A program made the position numbers and the translations under genes. From Haloterrigena salina JCM 13891 (GTDB lineage: Archaea; Halobacteriota; Halobacteria; Halobacteriales; Natrialbaceae), in the NCBI RefSeq assembly GCF_000337495.1, contig NZ_AOIS01000013.1, positions 1,732 through 65,731 on the forward strand: 64,000 nucleotides of DNA. The letters run 5' to 3'. Every line of letters starts with the position of its first letter. The first letter of the stretch is position 1. This document shows positions 52,123-62,390 of this stretch, in pieces. Under the pieces are notes generated by a model. The model worked only from the letters and a program-made list of their open reading frames with translations. It made no database searches and was not told the origin of the DNA.

Positions 52123-52698
52123 ATGAGTCAGAAACGCGACGGATCGGCGGTGGCGTACGACGAAGCCGAGACGGTCGACCGCAGTTCGGACCGTTCGAGT
52201 CGGCCCGGATCGAGGAGAGAGATCTCGTTGCTCGAGGGTGAGGAGGTCCTCGTCGACGCGCAGCCGACGTGGTGGAACTGGATCGCCCACGCCGTCGGCG
52301 GCGGACTGGCTGGATTGATCGGAGTGCTCGGCCTCGCGGCCGGGAGCGCAGCGGCGGGAGTGCTCGGAATCGTCACGGGGCTCGTGATCGCGGGTTATAT
52401 CTGGTATCGACGGAACCGAGTCCGCTATCTCGTCACCGACCGACGGCTCGTCGTGATCGCGGGATTCACCGCCAGGACGACCTCCGAGACGTGGATGGAA
52501 GATATTCGCGGACTACAGACGAGTACGACCGCCTTCAGTCGCGGACGGGGGTTCGGAACGGTCACCGTCTCGCACGCGGTGATCCCGCAGGGATTCAGTC
52601 GAACGAGCGCGCTGTCGCTCTCGGGCGTGCCGAACTACGCCGACGTGGCGAACACGATCCGACAGCGCCAGTCCGAGCGGAAGGCCGGCGACTACTGA
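52123..52698 (+). CDS. Single bPH2 domain membrane protein (YdbS-like)
   Basis: 191 residues. A polar N-terminus (about 40 residues) with [20 protein letters not shown], two helices ([40 protein letters not shown]), then a bPH2 unit: [20 protein letters not shown] and [20 protein letters not shown]. Matches the short YdbS type that elsewhere pairs with the long triple-domain YdbT type; the long one in this window is 47 kb away at 3967. Role unknown, perhaps envelope stress. Confidence 0.85.
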   Translation: MSQKRDGSAVAYDEAETVDRSSDRSSRPGSRREISLLEGEEVLVDAQPTWWNWIAHAVGGGLAGLIGVLGLAAGSAAAGVLGIVTGLVIAGYIWYRRNRVRYLVTDRRLVVIAGFTARTTSETWMEDIRGLQTSTTAFSRGRGFGTVTVSHAVIPQGFSRTSALSLSGVPNYADVANTIRQRQSERKAGDY

Positions 52699-52768
52699 GC
52701 CGTCGCTCCGGTCCCGTCCCCGAGGAAACCTCGGTACTACTTTCCCGTCCCGTGGCCAAGGCTCGGAT

Positions 52769-54115
52769 ATGAACGACGACAACTCTCGCGACCTGTACGA
52801 CCGGGCGCTTTCGGTCATGCCCGGCGGAGTCAACTCGGCGGTTCGCGCGGCGATCGAACCCTATCCGTTTTTCGTCCAGAAGGGCGAGGGCGGCCACGTC
52901 ATCGACGCCGACGGCAACCGCTACGTCGACTGGGTGCTTGGGCTCGGCCCGCTGCTGCTCGGCCACGACCTCCCGGAACCCGTCCAGGCGGGCATCCAGC
53001 AGAAGGCCAGCGAGGGGCCGATGTACGGCACCCCGACCGAGGTCGAGGTCGACCTCGCGGAGTTCGTCGTCCGCCACGTTCCCAGCGTCGAGAAGATTCG
53101 TTTCGTCAACTCCGGCACCGAAGCGACCACCTCTGCGGTCCGACTCGCCCGCGGTTACACCGGCCGGAACAAGATCGTCGTCATGCAGGGGGGCTACCAC
53201 GGCGCCCAAGAGTCGACGCTGGTCGAGGGCGACCACGAGAACCCCCGTCCCTCGTCGGCCGGGATCCCGCAGTCGTTCGCCGAGCACACGCTCCCCGTTC
53301 CGTTCAACGACGAGGACGCCGTCCGCGAGGTCTTCGAGGAGCACGGCGACGACATCGCGGCGGTCCTCACCGAACCCATCCTGGGGAACTACGGTATCGT
53401 CTACCCCGAGGAAGGGTACCACGAGTTCCTCCGTGAGATCACCGACGAGCACGGCTCCCTGCTGATCTTCGACGAGGTCATCACCGGCTTCCGCGTCGGC
53501 GGCCTCGGCTGCGCTCAAAGCGAGTTCGGCGTCACTCCCGACCTGACGACCTTCGGGAAGATCATCGGCGGCGGCTTCCCGGTCGGCGCCATCGGCGGCC
53601 GCGCCGAGATCATCGAGAACTTCACCCCCTCCGGCGACGTCTTCCAGGCCGGCACCTTTTCGGGCCACCCCGTCACGATGGCCGCCGGGCTCGAGACCCT
53701 CAAGTTCGCCGCCGAGAACGACGTCTACGAACACGTCAACGGCCTCGGCGACCGGCTCCGTCGCGGGCTGACCGACATCGTCGCCGATCAGGCCCCCAGC
53801 TACACGGTCACCGGCACCGACAGCATGTTCAAGGTGATCTTCACGCGCGAAGGCCCCGGACCGGACTCCCTCGAGGAGCAGTGTCCGGCCGGCTGCCGGC
53901 AGGATCCGACCTGTCCGCGCTACGACTACAGCCCCAAGAACGCCGGCGACGTGAAAAACGCCGAGACCGAGCGCTGGCGACGGATCTTCTGGGGCCAGAT
54001 GAAAGAACAGGGCGTCTTCCTCTCGCAGAACCAGTTCGAGTGCCAGTTCGTCAGCTACGGCCACACCGAGGAAGACGTCGAGGAGACCCTCGAGGCGTAC
54101 AAGCACGCGCTGTGA
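52769..54115 (+). CDS. hemL: Glutamate-1-semialdehyde 2,1-aminomutase
   Basis: 448 residues. PLP enzyme converting glutamate 1-semialdehyde to 5-aminolevulinate, the substrate of HemB at 48546. PLP lysine K264 in [31 protein letters not shown] at the start; [32 protein letters not shown] Cys-containing insert near residue 370 ([20 protein letters not shown]) is seen in haloarchaeal members. Stands alone, 70 bases after the bPH2 gene. Confidence 0.95.
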   Translation: MNDDNSRDLYDRALSVMPGGVNSAVRAAIEPYPFFVQKGEGGHVIDADGNRYVDWVLGLGPLLLGHDLPEPVQAGIQQKASEGPMYGTPTEVEVDLAEFVVRHVPSVEKIRFVNSGTEATTSAVRLARGYTGRNKIVVMQGGYHGAQESTLVEGDHENPRPSSAGIPQSFAEHTLPVPFNDEDAVREVFEEHGDDIAAVLTEPILGNYGIVYPEEGYHEFLREITDEHGSLLIFDEVITGFRVGGLGCAQSEFGVTPDLTTFGKIIGGGFPVGAIGGRAEIIENFTPSGDVFQAGTFSGHPVTMAAGLETLKFAAENDVYEHVNGLGDRLRRGLTDIVADQAPSYTVTGTDSMFKVIFTREGPGPDSLEEQCPAGCRQDPTCPRYDYSPKNAGDVKNAETERWRRIFWGQMKEQGVFLSQNQFECQFVSYGHTEEDVEETLEAYKHAL

Positions 54116-54255
54116 TCGGGACGTAAGCCTGAGCCATCTCCCCTCGCGACCGACGGGGTGCGGGGGGACCGACCAGCAGCGACGCGGGACGAGAACCGGC
54201 CGCCGGTGGCACCGGACGGCCGACCGACGACGGCGCCACAGGACTCGCGCTCGGA

Positions 54256-54930
54256 ATGAGCACACACGTCGACGAGATCGATTGGGCCCGGATCGTCGAG
54301 CGGTTGCTCTACCTGTTCCCGCCGATCGTCGGGGTCGGAATCGTCGGGGTCTTACAGGACGCCGAACCGGGCGTTCCCGGCCTCCAGTTCGTGTTGTTGC
54401 TCCTCAGCGGGTTCGGCTACACCGCCCTGACGCTCGGATTGCTCGTCGCGATCTTCTTCGACGCACGCCGGATTCGACGGCGACCGCGAGCCAGCGGGAA
54501 CTGGACGCCGAACCCGTGGCTCAACGCCGCCGCTACGCTCGTCTCGCCCCCGATCGCGGGCGTCGCCTATCTCGTTCGCAGACACAGACGGTTCGGGACG
54601 CCGGCGGGACGGTCGGACTGGTGGCTCGTCGTGGCGGTGTCGCTCGCGACGACGCTGTTCGGGTTCGTCGCCGCAGCCGTCGCGATCGTCTTCACGATTC
54701 CGGGGCTGCTGGCGGCCGCCGTCGGGCTCGCGGGAACCGTCGCCGTCGGCTCGTTCCCGGTCGCGATCCACCGGGACGCGGCCTATGTCTGCACGCGAAC
54801 CCGCTCGTGGCGACCGAACCCGGCGCTCTACCTCGGGATCGCCTTTCTGAGTCTGTTCGTGCCGCCGCTCCAGCCGATCGTGGCGGGCTACTACCTCGTC
54901 CGTCGGCGCAACGCGGTCGGCCGACCGTGA
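54256..54930 (+). CDS. Multi-helix membrane protein, unknown
   Basis: 224 residues with about six hydrophobic segments, for example LYLFPPIVGVGIVGVLQDA, FVLLLLSGFGYTALTLGLLV, WLVVAVSLATTLFGFVAAAV and ALYLGIAFLSLFVPPLQPIV. Short basic loops (RRIRRRPRASGNWTPNPWLN, LVRRRNAVGRP) give an inside-positive layout. Two NP-W/L repeats, NWTPNPWLNAAATLVSPPIA and WRPNPALYLGIAFLSLFVPP, indicate an internal duplication. No family recognised. Confidence 0.75.
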   Translation: MSTHVDEIDWARIVERLLYLFPPIVGVGIVGVLQDAEPGVPGLQFVLLLLSGFGYTALTLGLLVAIFFDARRIRRRPRASGNWTPNPWLNAAATLVSPPIAGVAYLVRRHRRFGTPAGRSDWWLVVAVSLATTLFGFVAAAVAIVFTIPGLLAAAVGLAGTVAVGSFPVAIHRDAAYVCTRTRSWRPNPALYLGIAFLSLFVPPLQPIVAGYYLVRRRNAVGRP

Positions 54931-55001
54931 ACGTCCGCGGTAGCGCCCGGACGTGTCGAGTGCACGAACGAGGCGTCCCCTCGAGGACGACCGCGTCTCC
55001 G

Positions 55002-56174
55002 TTACGGCGGCGACGTCGAGCGGGCGTTCGAGGACGCGGTCGACTGCGACTCGCTGGCCGCCGGCAGCTCGACCGCAAACGTGGTTCCGTCCGGCCCCGT
55101 CTCGACCACGTCGACCGCGCCGTCGTATCTGGTCACGAGTTGGCGAACCAGGTACAGCCCGATCCCGTGGGAGCTTCCGCGACTCTGGGTGCGTTCGAAG
55201 AGCGTCTCGAGCGCCGAGTCGGAGATTCCGGGCCCGTTATCCGCGATTTCGATGCGGACGGTGTCGGGGCCGGGGTCGACCGCGATCGAGACGCGCGGCG
55301 TCGCGGCGTCGTTGTGTTCGACCGCGTTCGAGAGGAGGTTTCCGAAGACGCGAGCGACTAGGGGGTCGGCCCGAACGGAGACGCCCGACGGAATCGACGT
55401 CTCCACGTCGACGGGGCCCCACTTGTGTTCCAGCTTCCGCACTTCGTCGGTCAGCAGTCGGGAGAGGTCGACTCCCTCGAGTTGCACCTCGTCGTCGGTC
55501 GACTGCAACAGGATGCGCACGTCGTCGATCACCGTCGACATCTCCTCGGACTCGTCGATCACGATTTCGGCCCACCGGCGCTGTTGGTCGGTCGTCGCCG
55601 CTTCCTCGCGGAGCAGCGACGCGTACCCGTTGATGATCGTCGCGGTGTTCAACACCTCGTGGCGGAGGATGCCGTTGAGGTAGTCGAGGTACTCCCGTTG
55701 CTCCGCTAAGTGCTCTGCTCGGAGCGAGGCGCGTTCGGCGGCCAGGGTGCGTTCGATGGCTCGACCCTCGAGACAGCCGACTAACAGGCCAACGCCGGCG
55801 CCGAGGGAGACGGACCACCGAATCCAGCCGACGACGAGCCCCGTTGAATCGGGCGGCATTACAGCCATGAGCGCGAGATTGATGAGCAGAAACGAGATCA
55901 AGGAGCCGAGTATCCAGCCGACGATCCGCGGGTAGCGAGACGGTGTGAGGTCGGTGGTCCGGAGCCAGCGACCACCGAAGGCGATCCCGACGAGGAAGGG
56001 AATCGTCGTGACGACGCCGACGAGAAACTGTCCGTCCGTGACGGCCGGTGACCCGACGGCGAGGAGGACAGTGATCTCGGCGATCACGACGAACAGCAGC
56101 GCCACTCCGAACCCCGTCACGTACTGCGGGATGCGGTCGGGAGAGACAAGATCAACGTCCGCGGGCCAGCGCAT
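55002..56174 (-). CDS. Membrane sensor histidine kinase
   Basis: 390 residues. Four to five N-terminal helices (about 15-135), a short coiled linker, a HisKA-like helix with H172 in GILRHEVLNTATIINGYASL, and HATPase_c with NLLSNAVEHNDA, IEIADNGPGISDS and SSHGIGLYLVRQLVTRYDGA. No PAS or GAF sensing domain is visible, so the membrane part itself may sense. The H-box RHEVLN is the haloarchaeal variant. Lies 104 bases after the stop end of norZ, both on the minus strand. Confidence 0.9.
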   Translation of the reverse strand: MRWPADVDLVSPDRIPQYVTGFGVALLFVVIAEITVLLAVGSPAVTDGQFLVGVVTTIPFLVGIAFGGRWLRTTDLTPSRYPRIVGWILGSLISFLLINLALMAVMPPDSTGLVVGWIRWSVSLGAGVGLLVGCLEGRAIERTLAAERASLRAEHLAEQREYLDYLNGILRHEVLNTATIINGYASLLREEAATTDQQRRWAEIVIDESEEMSTVIDDVRILLQSTDDEVQLEGVDLSRLLTDEVRKLEHKWGPVDVETSIPSGVSVRADPLVARVFGNLLSNAVEHNDAATPRVSIAVDPGPDTVRIEIADNGPGISDSALETLFERTQSRGSSHGIGLYLVRQLVTRYDGAVDVVETGPDGTTFAVELPAASESQSTASSNARSTSPP

Positions 56175-56278
56175 ATACTGGTAATCAGGTTCGGTTTTGT
56201 TAGCAGTATCGGCCCGTTCGACGGCACCCGGTCCAGGTATCGGTGTCCGGCGGAACGAAAAGAGCGCCGACCGCGGCG

Positions 56279-58606
56279 TCAGTCGTCGTCGCTGGCCGGG
56301 TCGACGGGATCGACGGCGTCGTCGCCGAAGACTCGGTCAGCGATGACGTGGCTGCGGATCTCCTCGGCGGTCGCCTTCCGCTGGAAGAGGAGCTTCACGG
56401 CGACGTCCCAGGCGAAGACGATCGCGCCGGCGATCAGGAGGGTGTCGCCAGGCATGCGCAGCCAGAACAGCGTCTGGATGAGCCCGCCGTTGTAGAACTC
56501 GAGGCTGCGCGAGGCGGCGTACCCCTGCGTGAACGCGGTCTCGAGCTGCAGGAAGCCGACGGGCAGCAGCGAGAGGAACAGCATCAGCGCCAGCCCGGCG
56601 TTGCACAGCCAGAACGACCAGCGCAGCCGTCGGTCGGACCAGTGTGCGTCGCGGGTGGTCACCCGGAGGATGTAGACGGCCATCCCCATCGCGAGGAAGC
56701 CGAAGGCGCCGAACATCGCGCCGTGGGCGTGGGCGACCGTGAGGTAGGTCCCGCTCTCGAAGTAGCTGATCACCGGCAGGTTGATGAAGAAGCCGATGAC
56801 GCCGGCCCCGAAGAAGTTCCAGACGGACGAGGCGACGATGAAGTAGAACGCCATCCGGTAGGGGAAGTCCGTCCCGGCGGTGTCCATCGCGCGGTACTGC
56901 CCCAGCGCCTCGTAGAGGATAAAGAGGAGCGGGATGAACTCGAGCGTCGAGAAGACGCTGCCGATCGGCAGCCAGACCTCGGGGAGGCCGGCCCACCAGT
57001 AGTGGTGGGAGACGCCGATGATGCCGCTGCCCATGACAAGCGCGGCCTGGAAGATGACGGCCTTCTCGGCCGATTTCTTCGTCAGGAGGTTCATCGAGAC
57101 CAGCGTCAGGGCGATGACGACGATGATGAAGAACTCGAAGACGCCCTCGACCCACATGTGGACGACCCACCAGCGCCAGAACTCCGTGATGACGAAGTTC
57201 GTCTTCGGCGTGTAGAGGAAGCCGGCCGCGAACAGCAGGCCGATCGAGCCGCCCGCGTAGACGATCATGTGGGCGAGCCCGTAGCGTGGTTCGCGGTCCA
57301 GCAGCGGTTTGAACCCACGGGCCACGAGCGCGGTCCAGCCGAGGAAGCCGACCAGCAGGCCGGCCTGCCAGACGCGACCGATCTCCAAGTACTCCAGGCC
57401 CTCGTTACCCAGCAGCCACCACAGCTGTCCGTCGAAGACGTTGTTGACGCCGAGCCAGATGCCCGCGAGGCCGCCGACGGCGACGACCAGTAACGCGGCG
57501 ATCAGGCCCTTGATGTACAGCGCCTGCTTGCGCGGCTCGCGGCCCGTCAGCAGCGGCGCGAGGAAGAGGCCGGCGCCGAGCCACATCGTGGCGATCCAGA
57601 GGATCCCCAGGTCGACGTGCCAGGTTCGGGCGATCGTCCACGGGAGGTACTCGAGGATGTCGACGCCGAGGACCTCGTGGAGGCCGAAGAAGTCGTCGCG
57701 CTCGACGTAGTAGTGGGCGAGCAGCCCGCCCATGAACGTCTGGAGGACGAACAGCACGGCGCCGATGAGGACGAATCTGGTGCTCAGCAGCTGGCTCGGG
57801 GTGAGATCGATCTCCCTCGGGTGGGGGATCGAGACGCCCGCGGCCTCCGGTTCTGGGAGTTCGACGGCCTGGTAGAGCCAGATGGCGACCCCGGCGCCGG
57901 CGACCAGCAACACCATCGCGATGACGCTCCAGGTCATCACCGCGCCGCCGGCGTCGTTACCCGCGGCCGGCGAGTACGGGAAGTCGTTCGTAAAGGAGAC
58001 GTCCGAACCGGGCCGATCGGTGTGGGAGATCCAGGCGGTCCACAGCGCGAAGTCCGCGAACTGTTCAGCCTCTTCTTCGGTCGGGATCAGCCCCTCCTGA
58101 ATCCCGCGCTCGCGGTCGCCCTCGTGGTACCGCTCGACGTAGTCCTGACGCACCTGCTCGTGGGCGTACGCTTCCGCGGCGGAGTACTCGACCCGCTCGC
58201 CGTCGGTGTATTCGCTCGACTGCAGCTCCTCCCGGACCTGCGCGTCGATCGCGGCCTGTTCGGACGACTCGAGGTCCTCGTAGGCCGTATCGTGCTCTTC
58301 CTGCGCGTAGTAGTCGCGCATATGCTCGGTCTTCGACTCGAGGGCGTCGGCGGTGTAGTCGACGTCGTAGTAACTACCGCGACCGAGCATCGAGCCCTGG
58401 TTCATCAATCCGTTCTCCTGGAAGACCATCTTCCCGGACTGGACGTCGTCACTGGTCGCGACGGTCTCGCCGTCCGGGCCGACGATCGTCTCCGGTATCT
58501 CGGGTTCGTTCTCGTAGGAGAGCCACGCCCCGCCGCCCATCACGACGAGGTTCGCGACGAAGATCACCGCGAGGAACGTGGCCAGTTGCTTTCTGGAGAC
58601 GTGCAT
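56279..58606 (-). CDS. norZ: Quinol-type nitric oxide reductase NorZ/qNor
   Basis: 775 residues from ATG at 58606 (MHVSRKQLATFLAVIFVANL). Reduces NO to N2O with quinol electrons in the membrane. The long N-terminal extension (about 30-240, a degenerate NorC-like periplasmic part) identifies the single-subunit form. Metal-site residues: RTWHVDLGILWIATMW, VHMWVEGVFEFF (FeB histidine and glutamate), IGVSHHYWWAGLPEVW (FeB pair) and TVAHAHGAMFGAFGF (haem ligands). Fourteen helices. No other denitrification gene is in the window. Confidence 0.95.
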   Translation of the reverse strand: MHVSRKQLATFLAVIFVANLVVMGGGAWLSYENEPEIPETIVGPDGETVATSDDVQSGKMVFQENGLMNQGSMLGRGSYYDVDYTADALESKTEHMRDYYAQEEHDTAYEDLESSEQAAIDAQVREELQSSEYTDGERVEYSAAEAYAHEQVRQDYVERYHEGDRERGIQEGLIPTEEEAEQFADFALWTAWISHTDRPGSDVSFTNDFPYSPAAGNDAGGAVMTWSVIAMVLLVAGAGVAIWLYQAVELPEPEAAGVSIPHPREIDLTPSQLLSTRFVLIGAVLFVLQTFMGGLLAHYYVERDDFFGLHEVLGVDILEYLPWTIARTWHVDLGILWIATMWLGAGLFLAPLLTGREPRKQALYIKGLIAALLVVAVGGLAGIWLGVNNVFDGQLWWLLGNEGLEYLEIGRVWQAGLLVGFLGWTALVARGFKPLLDREPRYGLAHMIVYAGGSIGLLFAAGFLYTPKTNFVITEFWRWWVVHMWVEGVFEFFIIVVIALTLVSMNLLTKKSAEKAVIFQAALVMGSGIIGVSHHYWWAGLPEVWLPIGSVFSTLEFIPLLFILYEALGQYRAMDTAGTDFPYRMAFYFIVASSVWNFFGAGVIGFFINLPVISYFESGTYLTVAHAHGAMFGAFGFLAMGMAVYILRVTTRDAHWSDRRLRWSFWLCNAGLALMLFLSLLPVGFLQLETAFTQGYAASRSLEFYNGGLIQTLFWLRMPGDTLLIAGAIVFAWDVAVKLLFQRKATAEEIRSHVIADRVFGDDAVDPVDPASDDD

Positions 58607-58866
58607 GACAAGCGGTGATCGAACCGCCACCCCCTCAAGTAGCGCTGCAATTCCTACGGAGTGGAAAAACGTGCGAACCGATTCGGGCGGGGAGTCAAGG
58701 TGGAACAATCGGAACGGCTTGCGCGCCGAAATCGAGCGCCGAACGGACGCCGAACGCGGGCGTCCCCGCGAACCGCCCGACGCCGCGAGGCTCACGCGCG
58801 CCGCACGCGAGCGGTCGTCGACTGCAGGGTGTAGCTCTTTGCCGCCCATGCCGGTAGGAGGGCCCG

Positions 58867-59196
58867 ATGAGCCACACCGACGACACCGCCGACGAGGTCA
58901 GATCGCTCGAGATCGGAGCCGTGAGCCGGCTGTTCGAGGAGACGACGTTCCCGATGACGACCGAGGAAGTTCTGGCGGAGTTCGCCGACGTCGAGATCGC
59001 CTATCCGCGCCGGTCGGAGCCGCTCCGAGTGATCCTCGAGACCTCGGGTCACGAGACCTACGAGACAGCCGACGAACTCGAGCTGGCGATCTTGAACGGC
59101 GTCCGGCGCGACGCGGTCGGGCGGCCCCGTTACAGCGACCGCGGGGACAGCCCCCACGAGACCGACGAACAGATGCGGATGCAGCAGTCGTTCTGA
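58867..59196 (+). CDS. Small haloarchaeal protein (DUF5789/DUF2795-like)
   Basis: 109 residues. FEETTFPMTTEEVLAEFADV, AYPRRSEPLRVILETSGHET, then AILNGVRRDAVGRPRYSDRG. Shares the TTEE and VGRxxYSDR elements with the protein at 44115. First gene of a three-gene plus-strand run with two DUF892 proteins and divergent from norZ. Function unknown. Confidence 0.75.
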   Translation: MSHTDDTADEVRSLEIGAVSRLFEETTFPMTTEEVLAEFADVEIAYPRRSEPLRVILETSGHETYETADELELAILNGVRRDAVGRPRYSDRGDSPHETDEQMRMQQSF

Positions 59197-59232
59197 TGGG
59201 CCGACGACGCGAGCGAGAGCCATCGAGAACCC

Positions 59233-59889
59233 ATGAGTACCACAGCGACCACAGCACGCGACGCACTGACGGCCCAACTCGAACGACTGTACGCCATCGA
59301 ACGGGAGCTGCAATCGGCCCTCGAGACGCTGTCGACCGACGTCTCGATCGACACGCTCGACGAGATACGCGCCCTGGAGTGTCGCGAGCAGCTCCAGTAC
59401 GTCATCGATCAACACCGCGAGGAGACCGAGACACACATCGACCGGATCGAGCGCGCCTTCGACGCTCTCGGCACCGAGCCCGACACCCGCCCGGTTCCGG
59501 AACTCGAGGGGCTGCTGGCCGACAAGGAGGCGTTCAACAACGTCGTCCTGAACGACGGGCTCCGACCGCTGTTCTACATCCAAACGACGCTCCAGTTGGA
59601 AGCTATCGAGTGTACGGCCTACGAGACGACGATGGCGCTGGCCGGCGCGCTCGAGGACGGCGAGGAAGGCGCCGAGACGGCCGATGTTGGCGATGCCGTC
59701 GTCGACGCGCTCGAGCACAACTACGACGATGAGCGGCGGATGCGGACGGACGTAGAGGAGCTCGCCGACGGCGAGGCCGTCGAGACGCTGCTGGCCGCGA
59801 GTCCGATCGCCGACGCGCCCCGAGAATCGCTCGATCGATCCCGGCGGGAGCGATCGCACGGAGACCGACGCGGAGCGACCGATCCATGA
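59233..59889 (+). CDS. DUF892 ferritin-like protein, long form
   Basis: 218 residues. Four long amphipathic helices of the YciE/YciF (DUF892) ferritin-like type: QLERLYAIERELQSALETLS, LQYVIDQHREETETHIDRIE with RAFDALG, LQLEAIECTAYETTMALAGA, and VVDALEHNYDDERRMRTDVE. The ExxH-type metal ligands of DUF892 are only partly present, so iron storage is doubtful. Its last four bases overlap the next DUF892 gene (ATGA). The C-terminal 30 residues are an Arg-rich tail. Probably stress-related. Confidence 0.75.
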   Translation: MSTTATTARDALTAQLERLYAIERELQSALETLSTDVSIDTLDEIRALECREQLQYVIDQHREETETHIDRIERAFDALGTEPDTRPVPELEGLLADKEAFNNVVLNDGLRPLFYIQTTLQLEAIECTAYETTMALAGALEDGEEGAETADVGDAVVDALEHNYDDERRMRTDVEELADGEAVETLLAASPIADAPRESLDRSRRERSHGDRRGATDP

Positions 59890-60389
59890 ACGTTGAAACG
59901 CTCGAGGACCTGTTCGGTCTGCAGCTTCAGCACGCCTACTACGCCGAACGGGCGCACGTCGAACTGCTCTCGGAGATGGCCGACGCGGCGCCGACCGACG
60001 ACCTCCGCGAGGTGCTCGCCGACCACCGCGCGGAGACCGACGCCCAGATCGACCGGCTCGAGGACGTCTTCGCGGCGCTCGGTCGACACCCGCGGACGAG
60101 TCGAACGCGGTCGATCGACGGGCTGATCGAGTCGTGGCACGAGCACCGATCGGGGTCGGGCGGCGATCCCGCGGTCCCGAGCGCCCTCGAGATCGCGCTC
60201 ACGGGCGAGCGACTCGAGATCCGCGCCTACGAATCGCTGCTGACCCTCGCCGGTCGACTGGCCTACGCCGACGACGTCGTCGAGCCGCTCGAGACGACGT
60301 TGGCCGAGGAACGGGCGGCGGTCGAAGCGCTCGAGGAGGTCGAAACGGCGGAATCGATTCTGAAAACCCTCGCGATCGAGGAGGGATAA
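59886..60389 (+). CDS. DUF892 ferritin-like protein
   Basis: 167 residues, the normal DUF892 length. MNVETLEDLFGLQLQHAYYA, VELLSEMADAAPTDDLREVL, ADHRAETDAQIDRLEDVFAA, ALTGERLEIRAYESLLTLAG and TTLAEERAAVEALEEV form the four-helix bundle with E/H positions at helix centres (HRAETDAQIDRLE). Coupled to the long form by an ATGA overlap, so the two likely make a heteromer. Homologues respond to stress in bacteria. Confidence 0.82.
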   Translation: MNVETLEDLFGLQLQHAYYAERAHVELLSEMADAAPTDDLREVLADHRAETDAQIDRLEDVFAALGRHPRTSRTRSIDGLIESWHEHRSGSGGDPAVPSALEIALTGERLEIRAYESLLTLAGRLAYADDVVEPLETTLAEERAAVEALEEVETAESILKTLAIEEG

Positions 60390-60413
60390 GGAGCGGTCGC
60401 CTCGGCGCGGGCG

Positions 60414-60968
60414 CTACTCGGTACTGAACCGATCGTAGTGGGCCTGGTAGCCCGCCAGCCGACCGGCGGGTGCGGTCGTCCTCGCGAGCGCCCGCTGGAG
60501 CGCGAGCGGAACGCGCGCGAGGGCGAACTCGTCGCGATAGGCGTCGGCGATCACGGCGAGTTGCAGCGGCCCCGGCAGCCCCCAGTCGTTGGTCTTCCCC
60601 TCTCGAGCGAGTCCGAACAGCGTCTCGAAGAGCCGGTGGGACTCGAGTGCGGGCCGCAGTTCGATGGTCATTCGAACCGGCTCGTCGCCGTCGTTCCAGA
60701 TCGTGTGGTCGGAGCCGGGCGGCACCGCGAAGCGAGTCCCCGGCGTCGCCGTCCACTCGTCGCCCCCGATGCGAACGCCGAGTCTACCGGCTTCGACCGC
60801 GATCCGTTCCCGCTGGCCGGGGTGGACGTGATCGACCTTGCCGACGGCGAACCCGTCGGGCTCGAGCGCGTACTCGAATCGCAGCCCCGCCTCCGTTCGC
60901 TCTCGAAACGCGATCCGTTCGCCGGTGACCGGGTTCGAGATGGCGGCCGCCGTCGATAGCGAAGTCAC
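60414..60968 (-). CDS. Cupin domain protein
   Basis: 184 residues from a GTG at 60968, with a TATA-like CGATAAGCGC about 30 bases upstream. One cupin barrel: FEYALEPDGFAVGKVDHVHP followed by GQRERIAVEAGRLGVRIGG, then GTRFAVPPGSDHTIWNDGDE. The histidines in KVDHVHP and GSDHTIWN are in the metal-site positions. The C-terminal part (REGKTNDWGLPGPLQLAVIA onwards) is a helical extension seen in haloarchaeal members. Substrate unknown. Confidence 0.84.
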   Translation of the reverse strand: MTSLSTAAAISNPVTGERIAFRERTEAGLRFEYALEPDGFAVGKVDHVHPGQRERIAVEAGRLGVRIGGDEWTATPGTRFAVPPGSDHTIWNDGDEPVRMTIELRPALESHRLFETLFGLAREGKTNDWGLPGPLQLAVIADAYRDEFALARVPLALQRALARTTAPAGRLAGYQAHYDRFSTE

Positions 60969-61292
60969 GGTCGGGCTTCGCCGGTGCGAGGGAAAGCGCT
61001 TATCGACGGACGGCGGAGTGTCAGCGCCGCCGATACGAACGCGCGTGCCGATGCTGTGTGGCACGGGCGTCGAGCTAGAAGCGTGGCAGGCGGCTGCAGG
61101 CACCGTCACTTCAACCAATCGCGTGATAGGGACCGTATCGAACCGCGACGGCGGCGTCGGTACGGACGCCGACGAACGCGCCGTCGCCGAACCGACTAGT
61201 GGCACAGCGGCGGGAACCCTCTCGTCGGCCCGCCTGACCGGGCGCCGACAGCGACCGCTGTGACGCACCGACGGCCGAACTCCCTCCTGAGT
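60969..61292. other. Intergenic region between cupin and gshA genes
   Basis: 324 bases with divergent promoters. The TATA-like GCGCTTATCG at about 60996-61006 belongs to the cupin gene. For gshA no clear TATA could be placed. No gene, repeat or hairpin is supported. Confidence 0.4.
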
Positions 61293-62390
61293 ATGAACAC
61301 GAGCATCGAAGTCGAGTACTGGGTCGTCGACGCGGACGGCGAACTCACCGAACCGGGCGCGCTCGCGGAGATCTCCGAGCGAACCGAGCGGGAGTTCGTC
61401 GAACCGCTGTTCGAGTTGAAGACGCCCCCCTGCGAGACGATCGACGAACTGCGGGCGACCTTCGCCGAGCAACTCGAGGACGTCCTCTCGACGGCGGCGG
61501 CCGAGGAGAAGCGACTCGTCCCGCTGGGGACGCCGATCAACTGCGGCGCGATCGACCGCCGGCCCGGCGAACGCGGACGCATCCAGAAGGAGGTCCTCGG
61601 CGAGGATTTTGCCTACGCGAAGTACTGCGCCGGGACCCACATCCACGTCGAGAAGCGCAACGTCACCGATCAGCTCAACACGCTGATCGCCCTGGACGCG
61701 GCGCTGGCGCTGGTCAACTCCTCGCCGTATCTCGACGGCGAACGGGTGGCCAACAGCGCCCGCGCCCATTGCTACCGGAAGAAGTGCTACGGCGACTTCC
61801 CGAAACACGGCCAGCTCTGGCACTACGTCGACACCGTCGGCGAGTGGCACCGCCGGCTCGAGGATCGCTACGAGGAGTTCAAACGGGCCGCCCTCGAGAA
61901 GGGAATCGACGAGGACGCGGTCGAGGCGCAGTTCTCGACCGATGATATCGTCTGGACGCCGATCAGGCTGCGCGACGAGATGCCGACCGTCGAGTGGCGC
62001 TCGCCCGACGCGGCCCTGCCGAGCCAGTTGCTCCGACTGGCCGACGACCTCGAGACCGTGATGGAACGCGTTCACCACACGAACGTCGCAATCGAGTCCG
62101 TAAGCGATAGTCGCCACGCCGGCCACGTCACCGACGACGGCATCAGGCTCCCCACGTTTGAGACCGCCTGTGACTTCGCCGAATCGGCGATCGACGACGG
62201 CCTCGAGTCGGCCGACGTCGTCGGCTACCTCGACCGGATGGGGTTCTCCGTCGACGACTACCACCCGATCTCGACGCGGATCGACGGCCGCCAGTACGTG
62301 ACGCGAGGTGACGCGCGGGACCTCCGCCTGGAGTACGCGAACCGGCTCGAGGAGGACGTCGACGAACTGGTCGAGACGGTGGGCGTCTGA
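61293..62390 (+). CDS. gshA: Glutamate-cysteine ligase (GCS2 type)
   Basis: 365 residues from ATG at 61293 (MNTSIEVEYWVVDADGEL). GCS2-family ligase joining glutamate and cysteine with ATP to gamma-glutamylcysteine, the main thiol of haloarchaea, which lack glutathione. Motifs: IEVEYWVVDADGEL (metal site E residues), LFELKTPPCET, YCAGTHIHVEKRNVTDQL, and MPTVEWRSPDAALPSQLLRL. Family length. Stands alone. Confidence 0.93.
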   Translation: MNTSIEVEYWVVDADGELTEPGALAEISERTEREFVEPLFELKTPPCETIDELRATFAEQLEDVLSTAAAEEKRLVPLGTPINCGAIDRRPGERGRIQKEVLGEDFAYAKYCAGTHIHVEKRNVTDQLNTLIALDAALALVNSSPYLDGERVANSARAHCYRKKCYGDFPKHGQLWHYVDTVGEWHRRLEDRYEEFKRAALEKGIDEDAVEAQFSTDDIVWTPIRLRDEMPTVEWRSPDAALPSQLLRLADDLETVMERVHHTNVAIESVSDSRHAGHVTDDGIRLPTFETACDFAESAIDDGLESADVVGYLDRMGFSVDDYHPISTRIDGRQYVTRGDARDLRLEYANRLEEDVDELVETVGV

